From a virus: a stretch of 64,000 nt of DNA. The translations under genes and the position numbers were made by a program. The notes beneath the pieces are model-generated. The model was not told where the DNA came from. It saw nothing but the letters and a program-made list of their open reading frames with translations, and did no database searches. The stretch spans positions 62,001 to 126,000 of the IMG/VR virus record IMGVR_UViG_3300045747_000054; one strand, given 5' to 3'. Every line of letters starts with the position of its first letter. Within the stretch, counting starts at the first letter, position 1. Shown piece by piece: positions 17,419 to 25,939 of this stretch.

Positions 17419-17603
17419 TACATCTTCTTGTATGTTTTCTTCTTGGCTACGCTTTTTCCAATAACAGTATTAGGTCTGTCTTCCGGCTTTGCATTTGCGT
17501 AATCATCCCAATGCTTTTCGTTTTCTCTGGCGCGTGCCATAAAAGCGTTCCACTTGGCTGTCTTGGATGATATTTCTGCTATGATCTCTTTATATGTCTT
17601 CAT
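17418..17603 (-). CDS. Short internal head protein with T4-like capsid-targeting leader
   Basis: 61 residues. MKTYKEIIAEI is the closest match in the window to the T4 internal-protein leader (MKTYQEFIAE), with I-A-E|I as the predicted cut. After cleavage a basic 51-residue peptide would remain, ending KKKTYKKM. Similar in size and charge to T4 IPI-type proteins that are injected with the DNA. No other function is recognised. Confidence 0.75.
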   Translation of the reverse strand: MKTYKEIIAEISSKTAKWNAFMARARENEKHWDDYANAKPEDRPNTVIGKSVAKKKTYKKM

Positions 17604-17604
17604 A

Positions 17605-18228
17605 TTATTCCCTATGGACTTTCACATGTCCATCGTGCTGGACATGAAATGCGTGAAACTTGACTTGTGGATGGTGCTTCTGTAATCCAAGAAAATGGTT
17701 TAGATTTTCCTTACTATCGTCATACAAAGACACTTTCTTGTACTTACCAGTATTTAGGTGATGGTGAATTATATCTGTTTTACGTTCGGCTACGGATTTG
17801 CCACCATCAGAGTTACCTGCACGATAGACATGGCTTCGATCTATGTCGATTCCATGCTTACGGAATTTGTCTAGGAACTTGTGTTTGTCATCGAAATCAG
17901 CACGGGCAGTGTTGATGATGACATGGTGGTTTGGCTTATCCTTGATGTTATTGTGGATAGCCTTGAACTTCGCAATCATGCCGTGAATAGGATCGGAAGT
18001 TTTATGGAAATGGTCGGCATTACGGAACTCATGGTAATCGTAATGGTGTCCAGCAGGTAGCTTATGAGTGTTATATTCCTGATTTGACAGGGCAGCTACG
18101 TGTTTGTCTCCATGCATGACATGGACTTTGGCATGGGTTCGAAAGAGGGTTTCATCGACATCGAAAACGTGCAGGTGTCCTGCATTTTCGGATTGATTTT
18201 CTTGTAAAAAGGCTCTAAATGTTATCAT
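17605..18228 (-). CDS. HAD phosphatase with capsid-targeting leader
   Basis: 207 residues. Leader MITFRAFLQEN has L-Q-E|N. HAD motifs: FDVDETLF with D23 and D25, NTAR (T107), Lys150 in ERKTD, and LYDDSKEN with D170/D171. This is the arrangement of small HAD phosphatases including polynucleotide 3'-phosphatase domains. Very His-rich, like the adjacent ligase-like protein. It is the first gene of the packaged-enzyme operon. The 53-base gap upstream holds a weak late-promoter-like CCTAAATA (around 18262-18269) and GGAGG. Substrate is unknown; an end-healing role alongside the ligase-like protein is inferred. Confidence 0.85.
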   Translation of the reverse strand: MITFRAFLQENQSENAGHLHVFDVDETLFRTHAKVHVMHGDKHVAALSNQEYNTHKLPAGHHYDYHEFRNADHFHKTSDPIHGMIAKFKAIHNNIKDKPNHHVIINTARADFDDKHKFLDKFRKHGIDIDRSHVYRAGNSDGGKSVAERKTDIIHHHLNTGKYKKVSLYDDSKENLNHFLGLQKHHPQVKFHAFHVQHDGHVKVHRE

Positions 18229-18281
18229 TTTAGGGGATCTGTTCCTCTATTATACCTCCTTTATTTAGGATTTCTTATATT

Positions 18282-19265
18282 TTATATGATTTGACGGAAC
18301 AAATATCGATGGCTGGAGTACCACTCGATAGTCTTTTCAATACCTTTACTGAAAAATGTCTTAGAATACCAACCCAAACCTAATTCTATCTTTGTGGTAT
18401 CTATGGCATATCGAAAATCATGCCCCTTTCGGTCTTCTACAAAATCTATCATATCGTGTGAAATTTCAAGATAATTTAGAATATACTTTGCGATATCCAA
18501 ATTAGTCTTCTCTTCTTTTCCACCGATATTATACTTATCTCCAATCCTACCTTCCAATAAAACTTTGATAAGAGCATCACAGTGATCTTCTACATATATC
18601 CAATCACGAATATTGGCACCGTTTCCATACACAGGAATCTTTTCACCTCCGAGTGCCTTTAAAATTACTGTAGGAATGAACTTTTCCTGATGTTGAAAAG
18701 GACCATAATTATTGGAGCAATTAGTAATAATTGTCTGAAGACCGTGTGTATGTCGATATGCGTTTACCAGATGATCTGATGCTGCCTTTGAGGCTGAATA
18801 TGGTGATCTTGGATCGTATGGAGTTTGTTCTGTAAATGGTGGATCTTCAAGTAAGAGAGAACCATATACTTCATCTGTAGAGACATGGAGAAACCTATAA
18901 TCCCAAGTTACGTATTTACGAATGCAATCCAGTAGGTTCATTGTTCCCATCACATTGGTTTTAATGAAAGGAGAAGAATCATTGATCGAACGATCAACGT
19001 GGCTTTCGGCAGCGAAATTGATGATCATTTCTGGCTTGTATTTTACAATAAGATCACGTACTAATGCATGTGATCCAATGTCACCAACACATTGCTTATA
19101 TCTTCTATTGGTGATAAAGCGTTTATGAAGTTCATCCACACCCAGATTTGCTGCATACGTTAGCTTGTCTAGATTGATAATTGTTTCGTCTGGAAACTGC
19201 TTTGCGAAATTTATGATAAAATTGGTGCCAATAAAACCACACCCGCCAGTAATTAATATAGTCAT
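18282..19265 (-). CDS. rfbB: dTDP-glucose 4,6-dehydratase
   Basis: Converts dTDP-glucose to dTDP-4-keto-6-deoxyglucose, the first committed step towards dTDP-rhamnose and related sugars. Rossmann motif GGCGFIGTNF at the N-terminus, then NFAAESHVDRS, STDEVYGSL and the catalytic YSASKAASD, all as in RmlB/RfbB. 327 residues is full length. No other rml gene is in the window, so the product would feed host enzymes or genes elsewhere on the phage. Five predicted glycosyltransferases in the window are possible users. Confidence 0.93.
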   Translation of the reverse strand: MTILITGGCGFIGTNFIINFAKQFPDETIINLDKLTYAANLGVDELHKRFITNRRYKQCVGDIGSHALVRDLIVKYKPEMIINFAAESHVDRSINDSSPFIKTNVMGTMNLLDCIRKYVTWDYRFLHVSTDEVYGSLLLEDPPFTEQTPYDPRSPYSASKAASDHLVNAYRHTHGLQTIITNCSNNYGPFQHQEKFIPTVILKALGGEKIPVYGNGANIRDWIYVEDHCDALIKVLLEGRIGDKYNIGGKEEKTNLDIAKYILNYLEISHDMIDFVEDRKGHDFRYAIDTTKIELGLGWYSKTFFSKGIEKTIEWYSSHRYLFRQII

Positions 19266-19267
19266 AA

Positions 19268-19966
19268 TTATTTTTTTGATCTTGCTGCCATTGCCTCTAA
19301 TTCAACTTTGTCTTCAAGATCCACTTTAGACCTATTCAATGTTGTTGCTTGGAGTGCTGTTGTGAATCTGTAATTGTATATTGGATTACTGCCTCCGCGC
19401 TTTAGACGAATTCTAAGTCTTAGGGATGGCTTAAATTCTGGAATATCTAATTTTGCAGGGTTCTCACCCATATAGAATAAACCGTATCCACCACCAACCT
19501 GCATGTAATATGTGTGCTTACTTGCATAATAGTTAGCAACTGCGTCAGATGGAATATTTACAAATTTGTCTCTGAAATTAGTATAGTCATATGCTACATC
19601 TTGATTTTTAAATTTAGCTAAAGGCACAGTGAATTTTCTAGGTGGTTCTCTACCCCATGCCTTATCCACAATTTTCGGAACTCCAATAGATTCAAGAAAC
19701 TCTCTCATTTGTTTTCCAGATTCTGTGTTTGCTCCACCAAGAGTCCAGTGTTTCTTTTTCAAATCGAAATCAAGAGATCCTTGACCAAAATCAACTTTTA
19801 GATCTAGTTTGACTTCCACCTTATGATCCTTCCCATCCAAAGTAAGCATGGCATCAGGAGCATTTGAATCAGATCCGGCAGGACGAAAACTCTTATCTTG
19901 AAGACCAGTACTCTTCAAGAGTTTGTTTATTTTTTGTTCGTAAAGAAATCCTGCATTACCTGCCAT
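19268..19966 (-). CDS. PD-(D/E)xK-like nuclease candidate
   Basis: 232 residues. SNAPDAMLTLDG followed by HKVEVKLDLK gives the D...ExK core of PD-(D/E)xK nucleases, preceded by a helix that includes GFLYEQKINKLL. A following GQGSLDF strand resembles the region after ExK in restriction-type enzymes. It is encoded 3 bases after helicase gp41 and may act in recombination or DNA processing, but no specific family is recognised. Confidence 0.65.
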   Translation of the reverse strand: MAGNAGFLYEQKINKLLKSTGLQDKSFRPAGSDSNAPDAMLTLDGKDHKVEVKLDLKVDFGQGSLDFDLKKKHWTLGGANTESGKQMREFLESIGVPKIVDKAWGREPPRKFTVPLAKFKNQDVAYDYTNFRDKFVNIPSDAVANYYASKHTYYMQVGGGYGLFYMGENPAKLDIPEFKPSLRLRIRLKRGGSNPIYNYRFTTALQATTLNRSKVDLEDKVELEAMAARSKK

Positions 19967-19969
19967 GTC

Positions 19970-21361
19970 TTACACCTTTAGTGAACTGAACTTTGACTTG
20001 CCTCCACCGCCATTTCTTGGTGGAGGTGGATCATTATTTTGTCCTGAATCTGAAATACCCTTTTGTGCGCTCTGTTCGATATCATACAGTTTCATCTTGG
20101 ATCTGTCAACACCGATTGCGAACCTCTTATTTAGGGTCGGATCATTATAACGGTTTTTCAACTGCTTTACCATAATCTGATTCAGTTTTTCGAGTTCTTC
20201 ACTGGTTACTAGTGCAAACATCAAGTCTGCCGTTGCAGGTAGACCGAAAGATTCTGATGTATCTTCAAGACCCGGATCAGTGTTTGTAAATCCAGAACGG
20301 GTTGTCTGTGTCGCAGACATGACTGGAATCTTGAATTCCACTGCCAATCCACGAAGTTCTTCTGCAATTGCCTTAATGTAGGAATATGAGTTCACGTTGG
20401 CACCATGCTTCAATCGTGCCGAAGTACAAATGTTCAAATAGTCAATGAACAGGATATCTGGCTTGAAATGTTTCTTCAATGACAATTCGTTTATCAAATT
20501 ACGGAAATGGACTACACCAGCAGCCGCAGTTGGATATTCCTTGATAATCAGCTTACCCTTGATTTTCTCCTTTAGGCGTTCAATCTTACGATCATAGTCC
20601 TTCTGTGGAAGATTCATAAGATCTTCCAGCTTCACATTCATTAGGTTCGCATCGATACGTTCTGCGATCTTTTCTTCCGACATTTCTAGGGTAATATAGA
20701 GTACATTGAAGTTCTGTGCAAGACATGCTGCTGCATGGTGACACATGAACAATGACTTACCGACACCAGTACCCGCGAGTACGATGTTCAGTGTTTTCTG
20801 TGGCAAGCCACCCTTTGTGATTCTGTTGAAATAATCCAGATCGAATGGAATACGCTTCTCTTGCTTGTGGTAGTACTCGTATCTCTGATCCGCATTTTCG
20901 ATATAATCGTGACCGATATTTGGATCAAACGAAATAGACAAGGCTTCCGAAAGGATGCTAGGAATAGATCCCTTACCCTTTTCAGTCTTAGACTTGCCAT
21001 CCAGAATCTGAATAGACTCTAGGATGGCATTGTGAATTGCCTTCTCTTGACAGAACTTTTCAGTCTGTTCAAGAATCCAATCCGCTGGACTTGGCTCAAT
21101 CTCTTCCTTAAGTTCATCAAGTAGAATCTGGCACTTCTTGAAGTCTTCTTCATAAAGACCATCACGATTACCAAGTTCTATCTGAATTGCTTCATGCGTC
21201 GGAATCAGGTTGAACTTTAGAACGTACTTGTTTATTTCCTCGTACAGTATTCTTTCGCTTCTTTCCTGAAGATATTCGCTTTTTAGATACGGCAGGATCT
21301 TTCTTACGAACTGTTCGTTGAGGAACAAGTTCTTCAAAATAATCTTCTCTATCTTCTTCAT
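19970..21361 (-). CDS. 41: Replicative DNA helicase, T4 gp41-like
   Basis: Hexameric DnaB-type helicase that unwinds DNA 5' to 3' and recruits primase gp61. Walker A GTGVGKSLF with the preceding LNIVLA strand, Walker B LFIDYLNI, and the DnaB-family helices are all present; the N-terminal domain aligns with T4 gp41. 463 residues, full length. The ATG at 21361 lies well inside the upstream ORF (170-base overlap, other frame), and the ribosome site before it is weak (AAGAGA). Confidence 0.95.
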   Translation of the reverse strand: MKKIEKIILKNLFLNEQFVRKILPYLKSEYLQERSERILYEEINKYVLKFNLIPTHEAIQIELGNRDGLYEEDFKKCQILLDELKEEIEPSPADWILEQTEKFCQEKAIHNAILESIQILDGKSKTEKGKGSIPSILSEALSISFDPNIGHDYIENADQRYEYYHKQEKRIPFDLDYFNRITKGGLPQKTLNIVLAGTGVGKSLFMCHHAAACLAQNFNVLYITLEMSEEKIAERIDANLMNVKLEDLMNLPQKDYDRKIERLKEKIKGKLIIKEYPTAAAGVVHFRNLINELSLKKHFKPDILFIDYLNICTSARLKHGANVNSYSYIKAIAEELRGLAVEFKIPVMSATQTTRSGFTNTDPGLEDTSESFGLPATADLMFALVTSEELEKLNQIMVKQLKNRYNDPTLNKRFAIGVDRSKMKLYDIEQSAQKGISDSGQNNDPPPPRNGGGGKSKFSSLKV

Positions 21362-21728
21362 CTGTTAGTCTCTTTTGCTCAAGATTTAATCCACCTTCTT
21401 TTCTAATAGCCGTTTCTAGAATAACTAGGAGAATGTCTCCTGAAATCTGTTGAAACTTTGGATCCGCAGTTATATTCTGGTTTCCAATCACTACTTCAAC
21501 GTCGAACGTTGCCATCTGTCCCATGTATTCTGGTTCCATTGGGTCGCCAACTTTGATGGTACCGTAACTGTATATTGTACCAGAAAACTGTCCCTTTAGC
21601 AACTTTATGGGTAAAAGACCTGTGTGAGTTACGTTAGGTTCAATTTCGAAATAGACGTTTTCTTTGTACTTTCGATTTCGATTCCAACTTGTAAATTTAT
21701 CAATATAAGGCTGTAAATATTTACGCAT
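21192..21728 (-). CDS. Conserved protein between uvsX and gp41, long out-of-frame overlap with helicase gene
   Basis: 178 residues, unrecognised. Residues 1-120 look globular (beta-rich, with LPIKLLKGQFSGTIYSYG). The last 56 residues, basic and low-complexity, are read in a different frame across the start of the helicase gene. Either the overlap is real or a frameshift near 21370 extends the ORF artificially; the natural end would then be about 21365. No other gene covers 21362-21720, so the N-terminal part is very probably real. The start overlaps the uvsX stop by 8 bases. Confidence 0.7.
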   Translation of the reverse strand: MRKYLQPYIDKFTSWNRNRKYKENVYFEIEPNVTHTGLLPIKLLKGQFSGTIYSYGTIKVGDPMEPEYMGQMATFDVEVVIGNQNITADPKFQQISGDILLVILETAIRKEGGLNLEQKRLTDEEDREDYFEELVPQRTVRKKDPAVSKKRISSGKKRKNTVRGNKQVRSKVQPDSDA

Positions 21729-22779
21729 CTTCTTCTTCCTCTATTGCTGGAACATCCTTAATAATCGAACCATTACCCTGACGATAATTGTCCATTACCC
21801 ATTGCTTGAAGGATTCGTTCTCAAGAACTGGATTCCAGAATTCTTCTGAATTGGTATCGTTCTCACGCCACTTTCTTTCTTCTACTTCACCAGTGTCGGT
21901 ATCGGTGCGAGAATACCATCCGTTCGATGGCTTTGTTACGTGACCAGAAAGAAGTGCCATTGCTAGCAATCCAGACCACTTGGAGATACCACCATCGAAT
22001 GTAATTTCGACTGGAATCTTTGCCTTCTCTCGGACATAACGTGACTTCTCAACATTGATAATGAAGTTGTATCCGACAAGTTCTGTACCGTCCTTTTCCT
22101 GTTGACGACCGAGAATAAAGATATTGTCGGCTGAATAGTAAGATCCTGTTCCACCACCGACAACATCCTTGGAATATAGTTCCATAGTCTTGTATGTGTG
22201 GTTGACAACAACCATTGGAATATCCTTTAGATTCAGGTGTGGTGTTACCATTCTGAATAGTGACTTGACTTGCTTTGCGCGAGTCATGTCTGTTGTGGAC
22301 TTCTGATCCAATGCGTCTTCAATTTCCTTCTTGGATGCCAATTGACCGATAGAGTCAATGATGATCATTAGCTTATCGCCACGCTCTACTGACTTCAATT
22401 GGTTCATGATATCAAACTTCAACTGTTCGATATCTGTCAGTGGCGTATGAATGACACGTTCCATGTCAATTTGGAATGTTTCGAAGTAACTCTTTGGAGT
22501 ACCGAATTCGGAGTCATAGTATAGAACAACGGCATCTGGATACTGATCCATGTAAGACTTCACCATCAATAGACTGAATCCAGTCTTGAAGTGCTTTGAA
22601 GGTCCAGCCCACATTGTAAGACCCGGAGTTAGTCCACCATCTAGTCTTCCAGACAACGCAATGTTCACTGCTGGAATGGAGGTAGGGATGGAGTCTTTGT
22701 CGTTGAAAAACTTTGATTTTGAAAGAATTGCCGATTCTTTGATTGTTGAATTCTTCTTAATCTTGTCTAATAAACTCAT
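21721..22779 (-). CDS. uvsX: UvsX RecA-like recombinase
   Basis: Strand-exchange recombinase for recombination-dependent replication and repair, working with UvsY and UvsW, both also encoded here. Walker A in UvsX form GPSKHFKTGF, Walker B KLMIIIDSIG, and a VVVNHTY strand equivalent to the L2 region border. 352 residues, slightly shorter than T4 UvsX. Followed by the 178-residue protein and gp41 in one operon. Confidence 0.95.
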   Translation of the reverse strand: MSLLDKIKKNSTIKESAILSKSKFFNDKDSIPTSIPAVNIALSGRLDGGLTPGLTMWAGPSKHFKTGFSLLMVKSYMDQYPDAVVLYYDSEFGTPKSYFETFQIDMERVIHTPLTDIEQLKFDIMNQLKSVERGDKLMIIIDSIGQLASKKEIEDALDQKSTTDMTRAKQVKSLFRMVTPHLNLKDIPMVVVNHTYKTMELYSKDVVGGGTGSYYSADNIFILGRQQEKDGTELVGYNFIINVEKSRYVREKAKIPVEITFDGGISKWSGLLAMALLSGHVTKPSNGWYSRTDTDTGEVEERKWRENDTNSEEFWNPVLENESFKQWVMDNYRQGNGSIIKDVPAIEEEEDA

Positions 22780-22788
22780 TGTATTTCC

Positions 22789-25329
22789 TTATGCGAATAG
22801 TGATTCTAGTGAACTTGTCTTTTCCGATTCCCATCCAATGGCAGTCAAGACTGCCTTGAGTGGTTCTAGAAAAGCTTTGTCGAATTGTGTATTATAGTCG
22901 ATATAGTTCTCCAAGTCAAATTCTTTCGGAATAATATTTGGAAACGCTATCACTGGTGATTGAATTGGATTTGGCTCTTTCAGCATTACGAATTTGATCT
23001 TATCCCCATCACGAATCTGAGGATACTTCTTATCTATGTTGTTCTTCTTCAAATGATGATTGTAATATAGGGCACCTTTTACATGCATTGGTGTCTTGAA
23101 ACCATACACAGTATTGTTGTCCGCATACTTCTCCATTCCATTAATTCCGCGAGGAAAGGCAACCTGATCCACCGGAAGATTTGAGAATTCCTTACGAAAG
23201 TTCTCAATGAACTTCATTACGAATGTTTCATCTTTGGTGATGATATGCTCAAAAGCCTCCTTAATCTTCTCACGGCAGGATTGTGGAGTCGATGACTGAA
23301 TAGCCTGTAGACCCATGATCTTAAGCTTAGGCTTCTTGTATTCGACACCTTCGTTGTTATACACATTGATCAGATAACGCTTCTTGGCAGTCCAAATTGC
23401 TCTATCGGCTAATGCTTCACGCTTCATGACCATCTTCTGTGCATAAGCATTCAGATATTCCTTGAGTTCCTCATAGGATTCATCAATGAACTTCTGAAGT
23501 TTATTCTCACAGAACTTATCCAACATGCGAATAACTTTCAAGCGATTATCTTGATTTGGAATGAATCTGTCTACGACTCCACCTAGATTCAGGTAGATCG
23601 AATCGGTATCTGATGCAATGACATAATCAGCATCAGTAGTTTCCAACATTTCGTTCAGATATTTGTTCAGACGACGTTCGATCCAACGAATACCCAACTG
23701 ACCAGACATTGTAATTGCTTCTGCAATGCGAATATCATAGAATCTGAAATATGGATTACCGATAGCACCGTAAGCCGAGTTCAGTGTAACCTTCATCGCT
23801 AGCTGCATGTTATTGTAGTGTGCAATCTGCTTGTCGAGTTCTGTCTTTTCCTGTTCGCTTACCGCAAGTTCCTTGCGCTTACGTGCTTCAATTGCCTTCG
23901 ACTTATAGATCGAACGATCTTCATACATGGTTTCCATAATTTCAGAAAGGAATCCCTGCTTCACAGTAGAGAACAACTGCGCATTCGGAGTTAACGTCAA
24001 GTTGTACTTCTTTAGAGGACTGGTATCTACAACCTTATCCAGAAGCTTATCCACGGTGATATTACGTGCATTCTTAGACATGAATTCACGAATTTCGTCT
24101 GGATAATGCATGACATCTACCAGAGTTTCTGGACTGAGATTATACATCATAATCAAGTGAGGGTATAGTGAGTTCAAGTCGAATGACGCAACCCACTTAT
24201 GCATTCCAAGAATTGGGTCTTTTACATACGCACCGGCATATTGCTGATCCTTCTTGGAGTTTCTCTTTGGAGGAACTACGATATGCTTACTCTTCAAGAC
24301 GTTGTTTGTGAACGTATCCCAAATACGAACCTGAGAGAATACATCTTCGAAGTTGACCTTGACATAGTAGGCTAGAGTCAAGGCAAGACTGATAAGACCC
24401 AACTTATCTTCCATTCTTTCAGGAAGTTCTACGTCGCGGATGTTATATTCAATGAACAACTGATAATTTCGGATGAACAGATCGTTCAAGCTTTCATAGT
24501 CAGAATAGTCGGTCTTTTTCTCACCAAGTTCGACATATGCGATATTGTTCAGAGAGAAAGATTCTTGGTTTGGATTTGATGAATACTTACGGTAAAGTTC
24601 CATATAGTCCAGAATCGCGATACCCATAATGCTATATGAGGTTATGTCGCGACCCTTGTAATTTCCCTTGGATTCAGAAACCTTACCCCAAGGGGAAAGC
24701 TTCTTGACCTTATCTTCACCGAATAATTTGGCAATACGATTGACAAGGTATGTGATATCGAAGAACTTAACGTTCCAGCCAGAAACAATGTCTGGATAGT
24801 ACTGTGTCCATAGATCGATGAACTTGTTTAGTAGATCGAATTCATCAGAACACTTCGTATAAATCACATCATCACGGTGTGGAGTATAATCCCCACAGCC
24901 GAATGTGTAGTACTTGTCTCTTAGATGAAGTGTGATTGCTGTGATTTCATGGTTCGCATCTTCTGGTTGTGGAAACCCATCGTCCGAGCGAACTTCGATG
25001 TCGAGATATGAAATTAGAATATGTGAAACATCCCAAGATACTTGATCTGGAAATGCATCGGACAGAAACGCCGAATCATAGCGAGTCTGTCCGTATATCT
25101 GGAAGTTGGAAACATCTTCATATTGCTTTACGAAGTTACGGGCATCCCTGATAGTAGGAAACACCATTTCTTCCAGAGGTTCTTTGAAGAGTGTTTGCCA
25201 CTTCTCACCTTTCTCACTCTTCACATAAAGCTTCGGCTTGTACTTGATCTTCTGGCGGATTCTCTTTCCATCCTTTACTCCACGATAAAGGATGTTATCG
25301 CCAATCATGCTAACATTGGTATAAAACAT
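22789..25329 (-). CDS. 43: DNA polymerase, family B, T4 gp43-like
   Basis: Replicative polymerase with proofreading. Exonuclease motifs: LDIEVRS, NVKFFDITYL and YNIRDVELPE. Polymerase motifs: A FDLNSLYPHLI, B KVTLNSAYGAIGNPY, C ASDTDSIYLN. 846 residues, near T4 gp43 (898). No intein or split is seen, unlike several relatives. It has its own sigma70-type promoter immediately upstream (25359-25387). It would work with the clamp gp45 and loader gp44/62 encoded at 33.4-36.0 kb. Confidence 0.97.
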   Translation of the reverse strand: MFYTNVSMIGDNILYRGVKDGKRIRQKIKYKPKLYVKSEKGEKWQTLFKEPLEEMVFPTIRDARNFVKQYEDVSNFQIYGQTRYDSAFLSDAFPDQVSWDVSHILISYLDIEVRSDDGFPQPEDANHEITAITLHLRDKYYTFGCGDYTPHRDDVIYTKCSDEFDLLNKFIDLWTQYYPDIVSGWNVKFFDITYLVNRIAKLFGEDKVKKLSPWGKVSESKGNYKGRDITSYSIMGIAILDYMELYRKYSSNPNQESFSLNNIAYVELGEKKTDYSDYESLNDLFIRNYQLFIEYNIRDVELPERMEDKLGLISLALTLAYYVKVNFEDVFSQVRIWDTFTNNVLKSKHIVVPPKRNSKKDQQYAGAYVKDPILGMHKWVASFDLNSLYPHLIMMYNLSPETLVDVMHYPDEIREFMSKNARNITVDKLLDKVVDTSPLKKYNLTLTPNAQLFSTVKQGFLSEIMETMYEDRSIYKSKAIEARKRKELAVSEQEKTELDKQIAHYNNMQLAMKVTLNSAYGAIGNPYFRFYDIRIAEAITMSGQLGIRWIERRLNKYLNEMLETTDADYVIASDTDSIYLNLGGVVDRFIPNQDNRLKVIRMLDKFCENKLQKFIDESYEELKEYLNAYAQKMVMKREALADRAIWTAKKRYLINVYNNEGVEYKKPKLKIMGLQAIQSSTPQSCREKIKEAFEHIITKDETFVMKFIENFRKEFSNLPVDQVAFPRGINGMEKYADNNTVYGFKTPMHVKGALYYNHHLKKNNIDKKYPQIRDGDKIKFVMLKEPNPIQSPVIAFPNIIPKEFDLENYIDYNTQFDKAFLEPLKAVLTAIGWESEKTSSLESLFA

Positions 25330-25358
25330 TAATGCTCCAACTCAAAACAACAATCTAC

Positions 25359-25387
25359 ATTATACCACCTTTCGGGGTGGATATCAA
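25359..25387 (-). promoter_or_regulatory. Sigma70-type promoter before gene 43, spacer forms a hairpin
   Basis: Minus strand TTGATA (25382-25387), 17-base spacer, TATAAT (25359-25364). The spacer contains CCACC-CCGAAA-GGTGG, a small perfect stem, just after the stop of the previous gene. Confidence 0.75.
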
Positions 25388-25677
25388 GTTATTAATTGCT
25401 TTGGAGGAACTACAAGTCCACTGAATAGTGATGCGTAACTATTCTTTAAATCATCCGTTGGTTCTGATGCGTAAATTACAGCAGACTGTGGGATTGTCTT
25501 ATCGCCATCTGCCATTGGACCCCAAGGTACAAATCCATATAGAATCTTGCCACTATCGCGATCTTGTTGTGGAATCAACATCAAGGTATTCTTGACGACA
25601 TAGTTTCCTTCATTTGAAATTAGTTCTCCGACAACTTCTTCACCTGTTACAATCTTTAAAAATACAATATTCATCAT
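25384..25677 (-). CDS. Small beta-barrel (Sm-like) protein
   Basis: 97 residues. VFLKIVTGEEVVGELISNEG then YVVKNTLMLI is the bent two-strand pattern of Sm/LSm-like barrels (target strand, GxE turn, second strand). A similar but longer protein is encoded at 47403-47828 (FRLVNGDNIITEVKRV then LSIVNPMVI). Such proteins occur in marine T4-like phages; RNA binding is possible but not shown. It lies immediately before the gene 43 promoter. Confidence 0.75.
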   Translation of the reverse strand: MMNIVFLKIVTGEEVVGELISNEGNYVVKNTLMLIPQQDRDSGKILYGFVPWGPMADGDKTIPQSAVIYASEPTDDLKNSYASLFSGLVVPPKQLIT

Positions 25678-25724
25678 TTCTCCTAATATATTAAATTCAT
25701 ATTACTATTTTATTACCTTTTCTT

Positions 25725-25841
25725 CTATTCTACACAATAGTTCTCAGGTTTTACACACGAAATTATGTGTGCATTTAGAGATTGTGTTGTAGTCTGTTGT
25801 TTACAGATAATACAAGAACATAGAAGTAAAAATTTACTCAT
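25725..25841 (-). CDS. Possible 38-residue Cys-rich membrane or lipoprotein peptide
   Basis: Short ORF in the otherwise empty stretch between the tRNA and the Sm-like gene. AAAGGAT precedes the ATG at 25841. It starts MSKFLLLCSCIICK, a hydrophobic Cys-containing N-terminus that could be a signal or lipobox. No homology is recognised, and the ORF could be chance. The rest of 25678-25858 shows only a weak CACACA/TGTGTG hairpin around 25755-25775. Confidence 0.35.
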   Translation of the reverse strand: MSKFLLLCSCIICKQQTTTQSLNAHIISCVKPENYCVE

Positions 25842-25858
25842 CTATCCTTTAGAAAATC

Positions 25859-25931
25859 AAGCGAAGATTGGAATTGCACCAATGACCCCAAGTTTATGAG
25901 ACTTATGCTCTGCCACTGAGCTACCGCCGCT
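25859..25931 (-). tRNA. tRNA-Met (CAT)
   Basis: On the minus strand: D arm TAGCTCAGTGGCAGAGCA, anticodon stem TAAGT/ACTTG around CTCATAA, variable loop GGGTC, T arm ATTGG-TGCAATT-CCAAT. The acceptor stem AGCGGCGG / CTTCGCT pairs fully only if one C is bulged out; the 3' CCA is not encoded. The GGGTC variable loop is like elongator tRNA-Met. With the bulge it may be slightly degenerate, or the CAT anticodon could be modified to read AUA. Confidence 0.75.
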
Positions 25932-25939
25932 CCTGAAAA

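Noticed and set aside
21361-21728. Reading 21192-21728 as a fused domain of helicase gp41
   Set aside because: It is in another frame, and the helicase N-terminus aligns with T4 gp41 from its own ATG at 21361.
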